Positions 41,965-53,448 of a stretch of DNA of 64,000 nucleotides are shown here, in pieces (within the stretch, counting starts at the first letter, position 1; each line of letters opens with the position of its first letter). Origin of the DNA: Limnanthes douglasii subsp. nivea (taxonomy: Eukaryota; Streptophyta; Magnoliopsida; Brassicales; Limnanthaceae); NCBI GenBank assembly GCA_036936605.1, contig JAUPFV010000004.1:184220807-184284806 (forward strand), in the 5' to 3' direction. The notes under the pieces were generated by a model. The model searched no databases, was not told the DNA's origin, and was given only the letters and a program-made list of their open reading frames with translations. A program made the translations under genes and the position numbers.

Positions 41965-42276
41965 AACATTCTGAAAGTTGGGTATTCTCTTTCTCATTAA
42001 TTTTTCTTCATCTATTTTATATTATCAGTTTGTTTTTGAAGATTTGAGTGTTAGTGTGATGATTTCATTTTGAATCACGAAATGCTGATCTGTTTCACCC
42101 TAGTTATAGTTGTTTGAGATTTAAAATCGTAGAAAATCGTTTTTAGGTGCTGTTGTGAAACTTATCTCTTAATATTCTTAGGAAAACAGATTTGGATATG
42201 TTTTATGGTTTTAAATAAATTGAAGAACTTTCCAAGGACTTGTAGCTGGTAATTTGTTTTTGTTTTGTAGAAAAGG

Positions 42277-43205
42277 ATGTCTAATTCAAATGATGCAAAA
42301 AACAATAATTTCAATAACAACAAGCTTCTAATTGAAGTTATGACAAAGTTGATAGACACCAAGATAGATGCCTTTCGCGAAGAGCTTCAATCAAACACTG
42401 ACCACGAGCAGAACCGTTCACGACAAACCAATCCAAGAAGAAACCATGAACTCCCTGAACAATTCAGAAATGAAGCCACTGATGAATATTATGAACATAT
42501 GAGCAACTCGTCTCGAAACAGCCATAGAAGGCACCATAGACGTACAAGAGAGGGCAACGAACGTATGCGTGAGAATCTTGGAGGTCTCAAGATTAAGATT
42601 TCACCATTCCAAGGAAAAAACGATCCAGATGCCTATCTGGAACACCATTGTCTATTGATAACAAGGGCAGACCTAAAGAGGTTGCAATTAGAACTCGTGA
42701 TGTTAAGTGTTTCAAGTGCAAAGGGATGGGACATTATGCTAATGAGTGTTCTAATAAGAAGATTATGACAATTCTAGATAATGGAGAAATAATTTCAGAG
42801 GAAGAAGAAATTGTCTATGATTCTTCCGAAGAACACTTAGAGCGACCTGCTAAAGGAGATTTATTGGTAGCCATAAGGTCTTTAAGCGTTCAAACAAAAG
42901 AAGAAGAACAAGAGCAAATGGAGAATCTGTTTCACACGAGGTGTCTTGTTCAAGGGAAAGTTTGTAGCCTTATTATCGATGGAGGCAGTTGTACCAATGT
43001 GGTAAGTGTATCTATGGTAAAGAAGCTTGGTTTAAAAACGAAAAAGCATCCAGCACCTTACAAGCTTCAATGGCTTAACGACAATGGAGAAATGAAAGTT
43101 AGCCACCAAGTAGAAGTTCCCTTAGCCATTGGTAAGTACGAAGATGAAGTTTTATGTGATGTTCTACCAATGGAGGCTAGTCACATACTGTTAGGAAGGC
43201 CATGA
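42277..43205 (+). pseudogene. Array gag-protease, unit A, 571-base deletion
   Basis: The N-terminus is as in unit B (MSNSNDAKNNNFNN). After NDPDAYLE the sequence jumps to TCTGGAACACCATTG, removing the gag core and shifting the frame. The CCHC knuckle CFKCKGMGHYANEC and protease IIDGGSCTNVVS follow in the new frame (42648-43205). TGGAA lies at both break ends in unit B, so the deletion used a short homology. Confidence 0.9.
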
Positions 43206-43387
43206 CAATCTGATCGAAAGGTTATCCATGATGGATTCACTAATCGCCATACATTTGAGTTTTAAGGAAGGAAAACCACTCTAGTTCCCATCACTCCACG
43301 AGAAGTTTACCAAGATCAAAAGCATATGCAGAACAAGGAAAGTCGGGTAACTAAACATTCGAATTTCTATGCAAAATCTGGCAAAAT

Positions 43388-43771
43388 CTAAGGGTACAAA
43401 AAGTCATCGAAATATACTACAACAAAAACTCCTATATAAGCCCTTAGAACATGATTCATTAACCGCATGAATGTACTAGGTGCATTAGTCAGCCCAAATG
43501 ACATTACTAACCATTCATATAGTCCATGCTTAGTTTTAAATGCAATTTTCCACTCATCCCCTTCTTTCATCCTAATTTGGTGATAACCACTTTTAAGATT
43601 AATCTTAGAAAAAATGCTAGAACCATGCAATTCATCTAACATATCATCTAATCTAGGTATAGGATGGCGATACTTTACTGTTATGTTGTTGATGGCTTTG
43701 CAATCAACACACATTCTCCAACTTCCATCTTTCTTGGGCACAAGTAGAACTGGTACCGCACAAGGACTCAT
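43388..43771 (-). pseudogene. Inverted RT fragment, unit A
   Basis: 127 codons on the opposite strand to the gag in front of it: [48 protein letters not shown]. The YxDD is kept, but the sequence ends right after it at the inversion junction (GGTACAAAAAGT joined to CATCGAAATATAC), where C1 has about 110 further bases. Its 5' side is cut at GGACTCATG. Confidence 0.9.
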
Positions 43772-44245
43772 GCGACATAGTTACTTTGGCATGATCAGCG
43801 ACACCTCATCAGAAAAGATAAATGAAGACAGAGCTGCGACAACTGACCAAATAAAAACAAGATAATCTCCTCAAAAGCAAAGAAGAACAAGAAGATTACA
43901 CTATCCAGATATATTATGCGACCATTATATAGTCCTTATGTTTCGCTACACGATAAGGTAATATTCTATATATAATATTCAGATAAAAACATAATAGATT
44001 TAGAATTTAATTAGACCATTATTATTGCATATTTATTATTTATATTATGTAATGAATATAGATAAATAAAGTTTCGAATCTATCAAAATAAATAAATTAA
44101 GTTTCGAATCTATCAAAATAAAGAAGGTTTCGCACCATCTTCGTTTATCCTTTAAATTTAAATTTTTTAAAAGTCTGTATCTTTTAAACCGTAACTCGAA
44201 AAAAACATCTGAAAACACAATTGGTTTTTATTTTTTTAAGACGAA

Positions 44246-45056
44246 CAAAACTAGTACCACTCATGATATGTTTTGATTTTTATTTTTTTCGCATCTATCT
44301 GTATTAACATTTTGCATCTATTGTATTAACGTTTCACAACTATATTTACGTACTGAACAAACACGTTTCACATCTACTTCGTTAAAATCAGTTACACGTT
44401 TCAATAGAACTAGTTGAATTAACTATAAAAATCTCAATGTAAAATAGATTAAAGATCACAATGAACCTGCATTGGAATCAAATCTGTGTGAAACCCTGCT
44501 CGAGGAGTAGTGATTACTCCATTTAGTAAGATGAAACCAAATTACCCAAAAGAAAAAAAAAACTAAAATTGATCTCGAATACAATTTGATAAGATTTATT
44601 GTGTAAATTTCCATATCTCAACCGAATAGAAAAACCTCACTGCATTTAGCAAAACTAGTACCACTCATGATATGTTTTGGATATTTAATTTTTTTTGCAT
44701 CTATCTTTATTAACATTTTACATCTATTGTATTAACGTTTCACAACTATCTTTACGTACTGAACAAACACATTTCACATCTACTTCGATAAAACCAGAAA
44801 CATGTTACACGTTTCAATAAAACTAGTCGAATTAACTATAAAAATCTCAATGTAAAATAGATTAAAGATCAGAATGAACCTGCATTTGAATCAAATCCAT
44901 GTGAAACCCTACTCGAGGAGCAGTGATTACTCCACGTAGTAAGCTAAAACCAAATTACCCCAATGAAAAAAAAACTAAAATTGATCTCAAATGCAATTTG
45001 ATCAGATTTATTGTGTAAAGTTCCATATCTCAACCGAATAGAAAAAACTCAATGCA
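44246..45056 (+). repeat. 402-base direct repeat dimer, unit B
   Basis: Copy of the dimer at 40101-40910, carried along by the tandem duplication. Confidence 0.88.
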
Positions 45057-45225
45057 TTTAGCTACAATGACGACATCACACATCTAAGAATGGATATAAC
45101 GACAATCCAGGGTTCAAAATTTGAGAAACCAAGACAATCAAAACTTAAACCACACCGATTCGTTCTCAAATTCTGATTTAATCACTACACACGGTTATTT
45201 TCTCGTAGAGAGAAAATAATATATA

Positions 45226-46096
45226 TGATGTGATCCTAGATGACACAAGGATCTTAGAACATGGAAATGTGCAAGAACCAGATGAACAACTTGAAAAACA
45301 AGATGAGCTTGAAATTGAAGATATTCTTATTTTACCGGCTGGTCCAACAACTCGATCAAGAGAAAAACAATTTAACAAAGCTGCTGGAGGATTGCTTAAT
45401 CAACTAGAGAATTCACGTGATCAAAACAAAAGGTATGGTGGAAAAGCTTGTCAAACCACTTTGGTCTTGATTCAAGCTAATTGATTTCAAGAAATGAGAA
45501 AGTGTCTCGATTGTACTCTTTTTCCCTTGTTCAAGTTTTGTCCCAATGGGTTTTCTTGATAAGGTTTTTAATGAGGCAATTGTTTCACTTCACCATTGCC
45601 CATTTGTTGAAATAAAATCCCAAGGCCCATCTACACCAAAAGCCACGTCCTTGGAGGAGGTAAGGGTCTGATTTCCAGCTTATATAATTAATACTTTGTA
45701 TTTACAATATTAAAGCATTTTGTTTCCAAGAAAAGCCTTAATTGTTTTAGAGGCATGCATTATGTTTCCAAGAACAGCCTTAATTGTGTTCAAAGCTAGT
45801 TCTTTCTCCTATAAAAACTATGTACTCAGAATTCTAATGGTTAGACTATCTTTGATTCTGAAAAAACTTCTTAAGTTTTACTCTTCTCTTATTGGTGTGT
45901 AATATCCACAAGAAAACTTGTTCTTCATTTGGTGCGTCATATCCAAAGGAAAATCAGTTGGAATATCAAAGGCCTTTCCACAACCTTTGTGTGACCTATC
46001 GATCCACATCCTTTGATCCTTGAATCCTTTTGGGTTCCTGGTTGCAAAGTTATCCCTATCCAATTTCAGAATGCCGATTCTAGGAGGAGTTTATCA
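45226..46096 (+). repeat. CRM-type LTR, unit B
   Basis: 871 bases, effectively identical to the unit A LTR. Confidence 0.92.
45230..45484 (+). CDS. LTR-encoded integrase tail (unit B)
   Basis: Identical in protein to the frame at 41084-41338. Confidence 0.58.
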   Translation: MILDDTRILEHGNVQEPDEQLEKQDELEIEDILILPAGPTTRSREKQFNKAAGGLLNQLENSRDQNKRYGGKACQTTLVLIQAN

Positions 46097-46098
46097 AG

Positions 46099-46110
46099 TG
46101 GTATCAGAGG
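46099..46110 (+). promoter_or_regulatory. PBS, unit B
   Basis: TGGTATCAGAGG, identical to unit A. Confidence 0.85.
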
Positions 46111-46422
46111 AACATTCTGAAAGTTGGGTATTCTCTTTCTCATTAATTTTTCTTCATCTATTTTATATTATCAGTTTGTTTTTGAAGATTTGAGTGTTAG
46201 TGTGATGATTTCATTTTGAATCACGAAATGCTGATCTGTTTCACCCTAGTTATAGTTGTTTGAGATTTAAAATCGTAGAAAATCGTTTTTAGGTGCTGTT
46301 GTGAAACTTATCTCTTAATATTCTTAGGAAAACAGATTTGGATATGTTTTATGGTTTTAAATAAATTGAAGAACTTTCCAAGGACTTGTAGCTGGTAATT
46401 TGTTTTTGTTTTGTAGAAAAGG

Positions 46423-47922
46423 ATGTCTAATTCAAATGATGCAAAAAACAATAATTTCAATAACAACAAGCTTCTAATTGAAGTTATGACAAAGTTGATA
46501 GACACCAAGATAGATGCCTTTCGCGAAGAGCTTCAATCAAACACTGACCACGAGCAGAACCGTTCACGACAAACCAATCCAAGAAGAAACCATGAACTCC
46601 CTGAACAATTCAGAAATGAAGCCACTGATGAATATTATGAACATATGAGCAACTCGTCTCGAAACAGCCATAGAAGGCACCATAGACGTACAAGAGAGGG
46701 CAACGAACGTATGCGTGAGAATCTTGGAGGTCTCAAGATTAAGATTTCACCATTCCAAGGAAAAAACGATCCAGATGCCTATTTGGAATGGGAAAAGAAG
46801 ATTGAACTCGTTTTCAACGTTCAACACTACACGGAGACCAGTCGAGTAAGAATTGCTGCTACTGAATTTTATGATTATGCTCTTAGTTGGTGGGATCAAC
46901 TAGTTACCTCAAGAAGGCGTAATGGGGAACATCCTATAGAATCATGGGCAGAAATGAAAGCCATTATGCGGAAGAGGTTTGTTCCTAGTCATTACCACCG
47001 TGGGCTGCATCTAAAGCTGAGGAGGTTAACACAAGGAAGCCGATCTGTTGAAGAGTATTATCAAGAAATGGAGACCATAATGTTGCGAGTTGATATTTCA
47101 GAAGATAGAGAGGCAACAATGTCAAGGTTTCTTGGGGGTTTAAATAGAGAAATTCAAGACAGATTGGAAACTCAGTATTATGTTGAACTAGAAGAGATGC
47201 TACACAAAGCTTTGCTATTTGAACAACAAGTTAAAAGAAAGAACTCCTCAAGATCAAGTTACGGTTCAGGGGCAGTAACAATTTATCCAAGTTATTCAAA
47301 AGATGAGAAGACCAATTATCAGAAAGGAAGCTATGTAGAGGTGAACCAAAAATCTGGAACACCATTGTCTATTGATAACAAGGAAAGACCTAAAGAGGTT
47401 GCAATTAGAACTCGTGATGTTAAGTGTTTCAAGTGCAAAGGGATGGGACATTATGCTAATGAGTGTTCTAATAAGAAGATTATGACAATTCTAGATAATG
47501 GAGAAATAATTTCAGAGGAAGAAGAAATTGTCTATGATTCTTCCGAAGAACACTTAGAGCGACCTGCTAAAGGAGATTTATTGGTAGCCATAAGGTCTTT
47601 AAGCGTTCAAACAAAAGAAGAAGAACAAGAGCAAATGGAGAATCTGTTTCACACGAGGTGTCTTGTTCAAGGGAAAGTTTGTAGCCTTATTATCGATGGA
47701 GGCAGTTGTACCAATGTGGTAAGTGTATCTATGGTAAAGAAGCTTGGTTTAAAAACGAAAAAGCATCCAGCACCTTACAAGCTTCAATGGCTTAACGACA
47801 ATGGAGAAATGAAAGTTAGCCACCAAGTAGAAGTTCCCTTAGCCATTGGTAAGTACGAAGATGAAGTTTTATGTGATGTTCTACCAATGGAGGCTAGTCA
47901 CATACTGTTAGGAAGGCCATGA
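46423..47922 (+). CDS. CRM-like gag-protease, 499 codons, unit B
   Basis: An uninterrupted frame starting MSNSNDAKNNN, 327 bases after the LTR. The N-terminal part is charged (SRNSHRRHHRRTREG). The gag core is at residues 100-260 (KIKISPFQGKNDPDAYLEW, KRFVPSHYHRGLHLK, VEEYYQEMETIMLR). The CCHC knuckle CFKCKGMGHYANEC is near residue 345, an acidic stretch follows, then the protease with SLIIDGGSCTNVVS near 425. It ends at a TGA in place of the Trp of GRPW, so the protease is truncated. Gag would package element RNA. The frame then continues out of use to the inverted RT. Confidence 0.9.
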   Translation: MSNSNDAKNNNFNNNKLLIEVMTKLIDTKIDAFREELQSNTDHEQNRSRQTNPRRNHELPEQFRNEATDEYYEHMSNSSRNSHRRHHRRTREGNERMRENLGGLKIKISPFQGKNDPDAYLEWEKKIELVFNVQHYTETSRVRIAATEFYDYALSWWDQLVTSRRRNGEHPIESWAEMKAIMRKRFVPSHYHRGLHLKLRRLTQGSRSVEEYYQEMETIMLRVDISEDREATMSRFLGGLNREIQDRLETQYYVELEEMLHKALLFEQQVKRKNSSRSSYGSGAVTIYPSYSKDEKTNYQKGSYVEVNQKSGTPLSIDNKERPKEVAIRTRDVKCFKCKGMGHYANECSNKKIMTILDNGEIISEEEEIVYDSSEEHLERPAKGDLLVAIRSLSVQTKEEEQEQMENLFHTRCLVQGKVCSLIIDGGSCTNVVSVSMVKKLGLKTKKHPAPYKLQWLNDNGEMKVSHQVEVPLAIGKYEDEVLCDVLPMEASHILLGRP

Positions 47923-48104
47923 CAATCTGATCGAAAGGTTATCCATGATGGATTCACTAATCGCCATACATTTGAGTTTTAAGGAAGGAAAACCACTCTA
48001 GTTCCCATCACTCCACGAGAAGTTTACCAAGATCAAAAGCATATGCAGAACAAGGAAAGTCGGGTAACTAAACATTCGAATTTCTATGCAAAATCTGGCA
48101 AAAT

Positions 48105-48488
48105 CTAAGGGTACAAAAAGTCATCGAAATATACTACAACAAAAACTCCTATATAAGCCCTTAGAACATGATTCATTAACCGCATGAATGTACTAGGTGC
48201 ATTAGTCAGCCCAAATGACATTACTAACCATTCATATAGTCCATGCTTAGTTTTAAATGCAATTTTCCACTCATCCCCTTCTTTCATCCTAATTTGGTGA
48301 TAACCACTTTTAAGATTAATCTTAGAAAAAATGCTAGAACCATGCAATTCATCTAACATATCATCTAATCTAGGTATAGGATGGCGATACTTTACTGTTA
48401 TGTTGTTGATGGCTTTGCAATCAACACACATTCTCCAACTTCCATCTTTCTTGGGCACAAGTAGAACTGGTACCGCACAAGGACTCAT
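48105..48488 (-). pseudogene. Inverted RT fragment, unit B
   Basis: Identical in protein to 43388-43771, with the same inversion and duplication junctions. Confidence 0.9.
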
Positions 48489-48961
48489 GCGACATAGTTA
48501 CTTTGGCATGATCAGCGACACCTCATCAGAAAAGATAAATGAAGACAGAGCTGCGACAACTGACCAAATAAAAACAAGATAATCTCCTCAAAAGCAAAGA
48601 AGAACAAGAAGATTACACTATCCAGATATATTATGCGACCATTATATAGTCCTTATGTTTCGCTACACGATAAGGTAATATTCTATATATAATATTCAGA
48701 TAAAAACATAATAGATTTAGAATTTAATTAGACCATTATTATTGCATATTTATTATTTATGTTATGTAATGAATATAGATAAATAAAGTTTCGAATCTAT
48801 CAAAATAAATAAATTAAGTTTCGAATCTATCAAAATAAAGATGGTTTCGCACCATCTTCGTTTATCCTTTAAATTTAAATTTTTTAAAAGTCTGTATCTT
48901 TTAAACCGTAACTCGAAAAAAACATCTGAAAACACAATTGGTTTTTATTTTTTTAAGACGA

Positions 48962-49770
48962 ACAAAACTAGTACCACTCATGATATGTTTTGATTTTTAT
49001 TTTTTTCGCATCTATCTGTATTAACATTTTGCATCTATTGTATTAACGTTTCACAACTATATTTACGTACTGAACAAACACGTTTCACATCTACTTCGTT
49101 AAAATCAGTTACACGTTTCAATAGAACTAGTTGAATTAACTATAAAAATCTCAACGTAAAATAGATTAAAGATCACAATGAACCTGCATTGGAATCAAAT
49201 TTGTGTGAAACCCTGCTCGAGGAGTAGTGATTACTCCATTTAGTAAGATGAAACCAAATTACCCCAAAGAAAAAAAAAACTAAAATTGATCTCGAATACA
49301 ATTTGATAAGATTTATTGTGTAAATTTCCATATCTCAACCGAATAGAAAAACCTCACTGCATTTAGCAAAACTAGTACCACTCATGATATGTTTTGGATA
49401 TTTATTTTTTTTGCATCTATCTTTATTAACATTTTACATCTATTGTATTAACGTTTCACAACTATCTTTACGTACTGAACAAACACATTTCACATCTACT
49501 TCGATAAAACCAGAAACATGTTACACGTTTCAATAAAACTAGTCGAATTAACTATAAAAATCTCAATGTAAAATAGATTAAAGATCAGAATGAACCTGCA
49601 TTTGAATCAAATCCATGTGAAACCCTACTCGAGGAGCAGTGATTACTCCACGTAGTAAGCTAAAACCAAATTACCCCAATGAAAAAAAAACTAAAATTGA
49701 TCTCAAATGCAATTTGATCAGATTTATTGTGTAAAGTTCCATATCTCAACCGAATAGAAAAAACTCAATG
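48962..49770 (+). repeat. 402-base direct repeat dimer, unit C
   Basis: Copy of the same dimer with a few single-base and homopolymer differences. Confidence 0.86.
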
Positions 49771-49941
49771 CATTTAGCTACAATGACGACATCACACATC
49801 TAAGAATGGATATAACGACAATCCAGGGCTCAAAATTTGAGAAACCAAGACAATCAAAACTTAAACCACACCGATTCGTTCTCAAATTCTGATTTAATCA
49901 CTACACACGGTTATTTTCTTGTAGAGAGAAAATAATATATA

Positions 49942-50811
49942 TGATGTGATCCTAGATGACACAAGGAGCTTAGAACATGGAAATGTGCAAGAACCAGATG
50001 AACAACTTGAAAAACAAGATGAGCTTGAAATTGAAGATATTCTTATTTTACCGGCTGGTCCAACAACTCGATCAAGAGAAAAACAATTTAACAAAGCTGT
50101 TGGAGGATTGCTTAATCAACTAGAGAATTCACGTGATCAAAACAAAAGGTATGGTGGAAAAGCTTGTCAAACCACTTTGGTCTTGATTCAAGCTAATTGA
50201 TTTCAAGAAATGAGAAAGTGTCTCGATTGTACTCTTTTTCCCTTGTTCAAGTTTTGTCCCAATGGGTTTTCTTGATAAGGTTTTTAATGAGGCAATTGTT
50301 TCACTTCACCATTGCCCATTTGTTGAAATAAAATCCCAAGGCCCATCTACACCAAAAGCCACGTCCTTGGAGGAGTAAGGTTCTGATTTCCAGCTTATAT
50401 AATTAATACTTTGTATTTACAATATTAAAGCATTTTGTTTCCAAGAAAAGCCTTAATTGTTTTAGAGGCATGCATTATGTTTCCAAGAACAGCCTTAATT
50501 GTGTTCAAAGCTAGTTCTTTCTCCTATAAAAACTATGTACTCAGAATTCTAATGGTTAGACTATCTTTGATTCTGAAAAAGCTTCTTAAGTTTTACTCTT
50601 CTCTTATTGGTGTGTAATATCCACAAGAAAACCTGTTCTTCATTTGGTGCGTCATATCCAAAGGAAGATCAGTTGGAATATCAAAGGACTTTCCACAACC
50701 TTTGTGTGACCTATCGATCCACATCCTTTGATCCTTGAATCCTTTTGGGTTCCTGGTTGCAAAGTTATCCCTATCCAATTTCAGAATGCCGATTCTAGGA
50801 GGAGTTTATCA
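49942..50811 (+). repeat. CRM-type LTR, unit C
   Basis: 870 bases with a few differences from A and B, for example GGAGCTTAG for GGATCTTAG near the start. Confidence 0.92.
49946..50200 (+). CDS. LTR-encoded integrase tail (unit C)
   Basis: Same frame as at 41084, with two residue changes (TRSLEHG, KAVGGLL). Confidence 0.58.
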   Translation: MILDDTRSLEHGNVQEPDEQLEKQDELEIEDILILPAGPTTRSREKQFNKAVGGLLNQLENSRDQNKRYGGKACQTTLVLIQAN

Positions 50812-50813
50812 AG

Positions 50814-50825
50814 TGGTATCAGAGC
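50814..50825 (+). promoter_or_regulatory. PBS, unit C
   Basis: TGGTATCAGAGC, the standard initiator-Met type, two bases after the LTR. Confidence 0.9.
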
Positions 50826-51137
50826 AACATTCTGAAAGTTGGGTATTCTCTTTCTCATTAATTTTTCTTCATCTATTTTATATTATCAGTTTGTTTGTGA
50901 AGATTTGAGTGTTAGTGTGATGATTTCATTTTGAATCACGAAATGCTGATCTGTTTCACCCTAGTTATAGTTGTTTGAGATTTAAAATCGTAAAAAATCG
51001 TTTTTAGGTGTTGTTGTGAAACTTATCTCTTAATATTCTTAGGAAAACAGATTTGGATATGTTTTATGGTTTTAAATAAATTGAAGAACTTTCCAAGGAC
51101 TTGTAGCTGGTAATTTGTTTTTGTTTTGTAGAAAAGG

Positions 51138-52637
51138 ATGTCTAATTCAAATGATGCAAAAAACAGTAATTTCAATAACAACAAGCTTCTAATTGAAGTT
51201 ATGACAAAGTTGATAGACACCAAGATAGATGCCTTTCGCGAAGAGCTTCAATCAAACACTGACCACGAGCAGAACCGTTCACGACAAACCAATCCAAGAA
51301 GAAACCATGAACTCCCTGAACAATTCAGAAATGAAGCCACTGATGAATATTATGAACACATGAGCAACTCGTCTCGAAACAGCCATAGAAGGCACCATAG
51401 ACGTACAAGAGAGGGCAACGAACGTATGCGTGAGAATCTTGGAGGTCTCAAGATTAAGATTCCACCATTCCAAGGAAAAAACGATCCAGATGCCTATTTG
51501 GAATGGGAAAAGAAGATTGAACTCGTTTTCAACGTTCAACACTACACGGAGACCAGTCGAGTAAGAATTGCTGCTACTGAATTTTATGATTATGCTCTTA
51601 GTTGGTGGGATCAACTAGTTACCTCAAGAAGGCGTAATGGGGAACATCCTATAGAATCATGGGCAGAAATGAAAGCCATTATGCGGAAGAGGTTTGTTCC
51701 TAGTCATTACCACCGTGAGCTGCATCTAAAGCTGAGGAGGTTAACACAAGGAAGCCGATCTGTTGAAGAGTATTATCAAGAAATGGAGACCATAATGTTG
51801 CGAGTTGATATTTCAGAAGATAGAGAGGCAACAATGTCAAGGTTTCTTGGGGGTTTAAATAGAGAAATTCAAGACAGATTGGAAACTCAGTATTATGTTG
51901 AACTAGAAGAGATGCTACACAAAGCTTTGCTATTTGAACAACAAGTTAAAAGAAAGAACTCCTCAAGATCAAGTTACGGTTCAGGGGCAGTAACAATTTA
52001 TCCAAGTTATTCAAAAGATGAGAAGACCAATTATCAGAAAGGAAGCTATGTAGAGGTGAACCAAAAATCTGGAACACCATTGTCTATTGATAACAAGGGC
52101 AGACCTAAAGAGGTTGCAATTAGAACTCGTGATGTTAAGTGTTTCAAGTGCAAAGGGATGGGACATTATGCTAATGAGTGTTCTAATAAGAAGATTATGA
52201 CAATTCTAGATAATGGAGAAATAATTTCAGAGGAAGAAGGAATTGTCTATGATTCTTCCGAAGAACACTTAGAGCGACCTGCTAAAGGAGATTTATTGGT
52301 AGCCATAAGGTCTTTAAGCGTTCAAACAAAAGAAGAAGAACAAGAGCAAAGGGAGAATCTGTTTCACACTAGGTGTCTTGTTCAAGGGAAAGTTTGTAGC
52401 CTTATTATCGATGGAGCCAGTTGTACCAATGTGGCAAGTGTATCTATGGTAAAGAAGCTTGGTTTAAAAACGAAAAAGCATCCAGCACCTTACAAGCTTC
52501 AATGGCTTAACGACAATGGAGAAATGAAAGTTAGCCACCAAGTAGAAGTTCCCTTAGCCATTGGTAAGTACGAAGATGAAGTTTTATGTGATGTTCTACC
52601 AATGGAGGCTAGTCACATACTGTTAGGAAGGCCATGA
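51138..52637 (+). CDS. CRM-like gag-protease, 499 codons, unit C
   Basis: Same length and layout as 46423-47922, with few substitutions (for example KIKIPPFQG as in C1, and HRELHLK). The protease reads IIDGASCTNVAS, so the second Gly after Asp is Ala. The same TGA replaces the Trp of GRPW. That stop is shared by all three units and so precedes the triplication. Unit C keeps more C1-like residues than A or B. Confidence 0.9.
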   Translation: MSNSNDAKNSNFNNNKLLIEVMTKLIDTKIDAFREELQSNTDHEQNRSRQTNPRRNHELPEQFRNEATDEYYEHMSNSSRNSHRRHHRRTREGNERMRENLGGLKIKIPPFQGKNDPDAYLEWEKKIELVFNVQHYTETSRVRIAATEFYDYALSWWDQLVTSRRRNGEHPIESWAEMKAIMRKRFVPSHYHRELHLKLRRLTQGSRSVEEYYQEMETIMLRVDISEDREATMSRFLGGLNREIQDRLETQYYVELEEMLHKALLFEQQVKRKNSSRSSYGSGAVTIYPSYSKDEKTNYQKGSYVEVNQKSGTPLSIDNKGRPKEVAIRTRDVKCFKCKGMGHYANECSNKKIMTILDNGEIISEEEGIVYDSSEEHLERPAKGDLLVAIRSLSVQTKEEEQEQRENLFHTRCLVQGKVCSLIIDGASCTNVASVSMVKKLGLKTKKHPAPYKLQWLNDNGEMKVSHQVEVPLAIGKYEDEVLCDVLPMEASHILLGRP

Positions 52638-52819
52638 CAATCTGATCGAAAGGTTATCCATGATGGATTCACTAATCGCCATACATTTGAGTTTCAAGGA
52701 AGGAAAACCACTCTAGTTCCCATCACTCCACAAGAAGTTTACCAAGATCAAAAGCATATGCAGAACAAGGAAAGTCGGGTAACTAAACATTCGAATTTCT
52801 ATGCAAAATCTGGCAAAAT

Positions 52820-53421
52820 CTAAGGGTACAAAAAGTCATCGAAATATACTACAACAAAAACTCCTATATAAGCCCTTAGAACATGATTCATTAACCGCAT
52901 GAATGTACTAGGTGCATTAGTCAGCCCAAATGACATTACTAACCATTCATATAGTCCATGCTTAGTTTTAAATGCAGTTTTCCACTCATCCCCTTCTTTC
53001 ATCCTAATTTGGTGATAACCACTTTTAAGATCAACCTTAGAAAAAATGCTAGAACCATGCAATTCATCTAACATATCATCTAATCTAGGTATAGGATGGC
53101 GATACTTTACTGTTATGTTGTTGATGGCTTTGCAATCAACACACATTCTCCAACTTCCATCTTTCTTGGGCACAAGTAGAACTGGTACCGCACAAGGACT
53201 CATGCTTTCATGGATATGTCCTTTTTCAATCAGTTCAATGATTTGCCTTTGCAATTCTTTTGTCTCCACTGTATTAGTTCTATAAGCAGGTCTGTTAGGA
53301 AGGGAGGCTCCAGGTACAAAATCTATTTGGTGTTCGATGCCTCTAATTGGTGGAAGCCCCTTTGGATTGTCTTCAGGGAATACATCTTCAAATTCCTGCA
53401 AGAGAGAAGTCATCTCACTCG
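52820..53421 (-). pseudogene. Inverted RT fragment, unit C, longest version
   Basis: 197 codons from [19 protein letters not shown] through [29 protein letters not shown] and [15 protein letters not shown] to VVVYFDDF. It has no internal stop, unlike C1. It starts where sequence meets GGAGCTTAGAACATTGAAAT in front of the last LTR, and ends at the same inversion junction as A and B. It lacks thumb, RNase H and everything downstream. Confidence 0.9.
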
Positions 53422-53448
53422 GAGCTTAGAACATTGAAATAATATATA

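Larger units (their letters stand above)
39631..43775 (+). repeat. Tandem array unit A (4145 bp)
   Basis: From CATAGTTACTTTGGC to the next copy of the same sequence. It consists of a 1.45-kb AT-rich flank, LTR, leader, gag-protease with a 571-base deletion, and inverted RT fragment. It is almost identical to unit B apart from that deletion. Confidence 0.93.
43776..48492 (+). repeat. Tandem array unit B (4717 bp)
   Basis: Same composition as unit A with the full gag. The left junction joins the inverted RT fragment of unit A (ending ...GGACTCATG) to flank sequence CGACATAGTTAC. Confidence 0.93.
48493..53421 (+). repeat. Tandem array unit C (about 4.9 kb), progenitor-like
   Basis: Same composition, with scattered single-base differences from A and B. 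The inverted RT fragment is longer than in A and B (to 53421) and then meets the fourth LTR instead of another flank. This makes C the best candidate for the ancestral arrangement. Confidence 0.9.

Noticed and set aside
46423..47922. Host zinc-knuckle (CCHC) protein gene
   Set aside because: It is preceded by an LTR and a PBS, matches the gag of C1, and continues into a retroviral-type protease.
43776..48492. Array dismissed as a simple assembly duplication
   Set aside because: Units differ by a 571-base deletion, by single-base changes in C and by the right-end structure, so it is not a plain copy error, though read-level support is still needed.
39631..53421. CRISPR-like or bacterial repeat array
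   Set aside because: Units are over 4 kb, contain LTR retroelement genes, and the setting is plant nuclear DNA.
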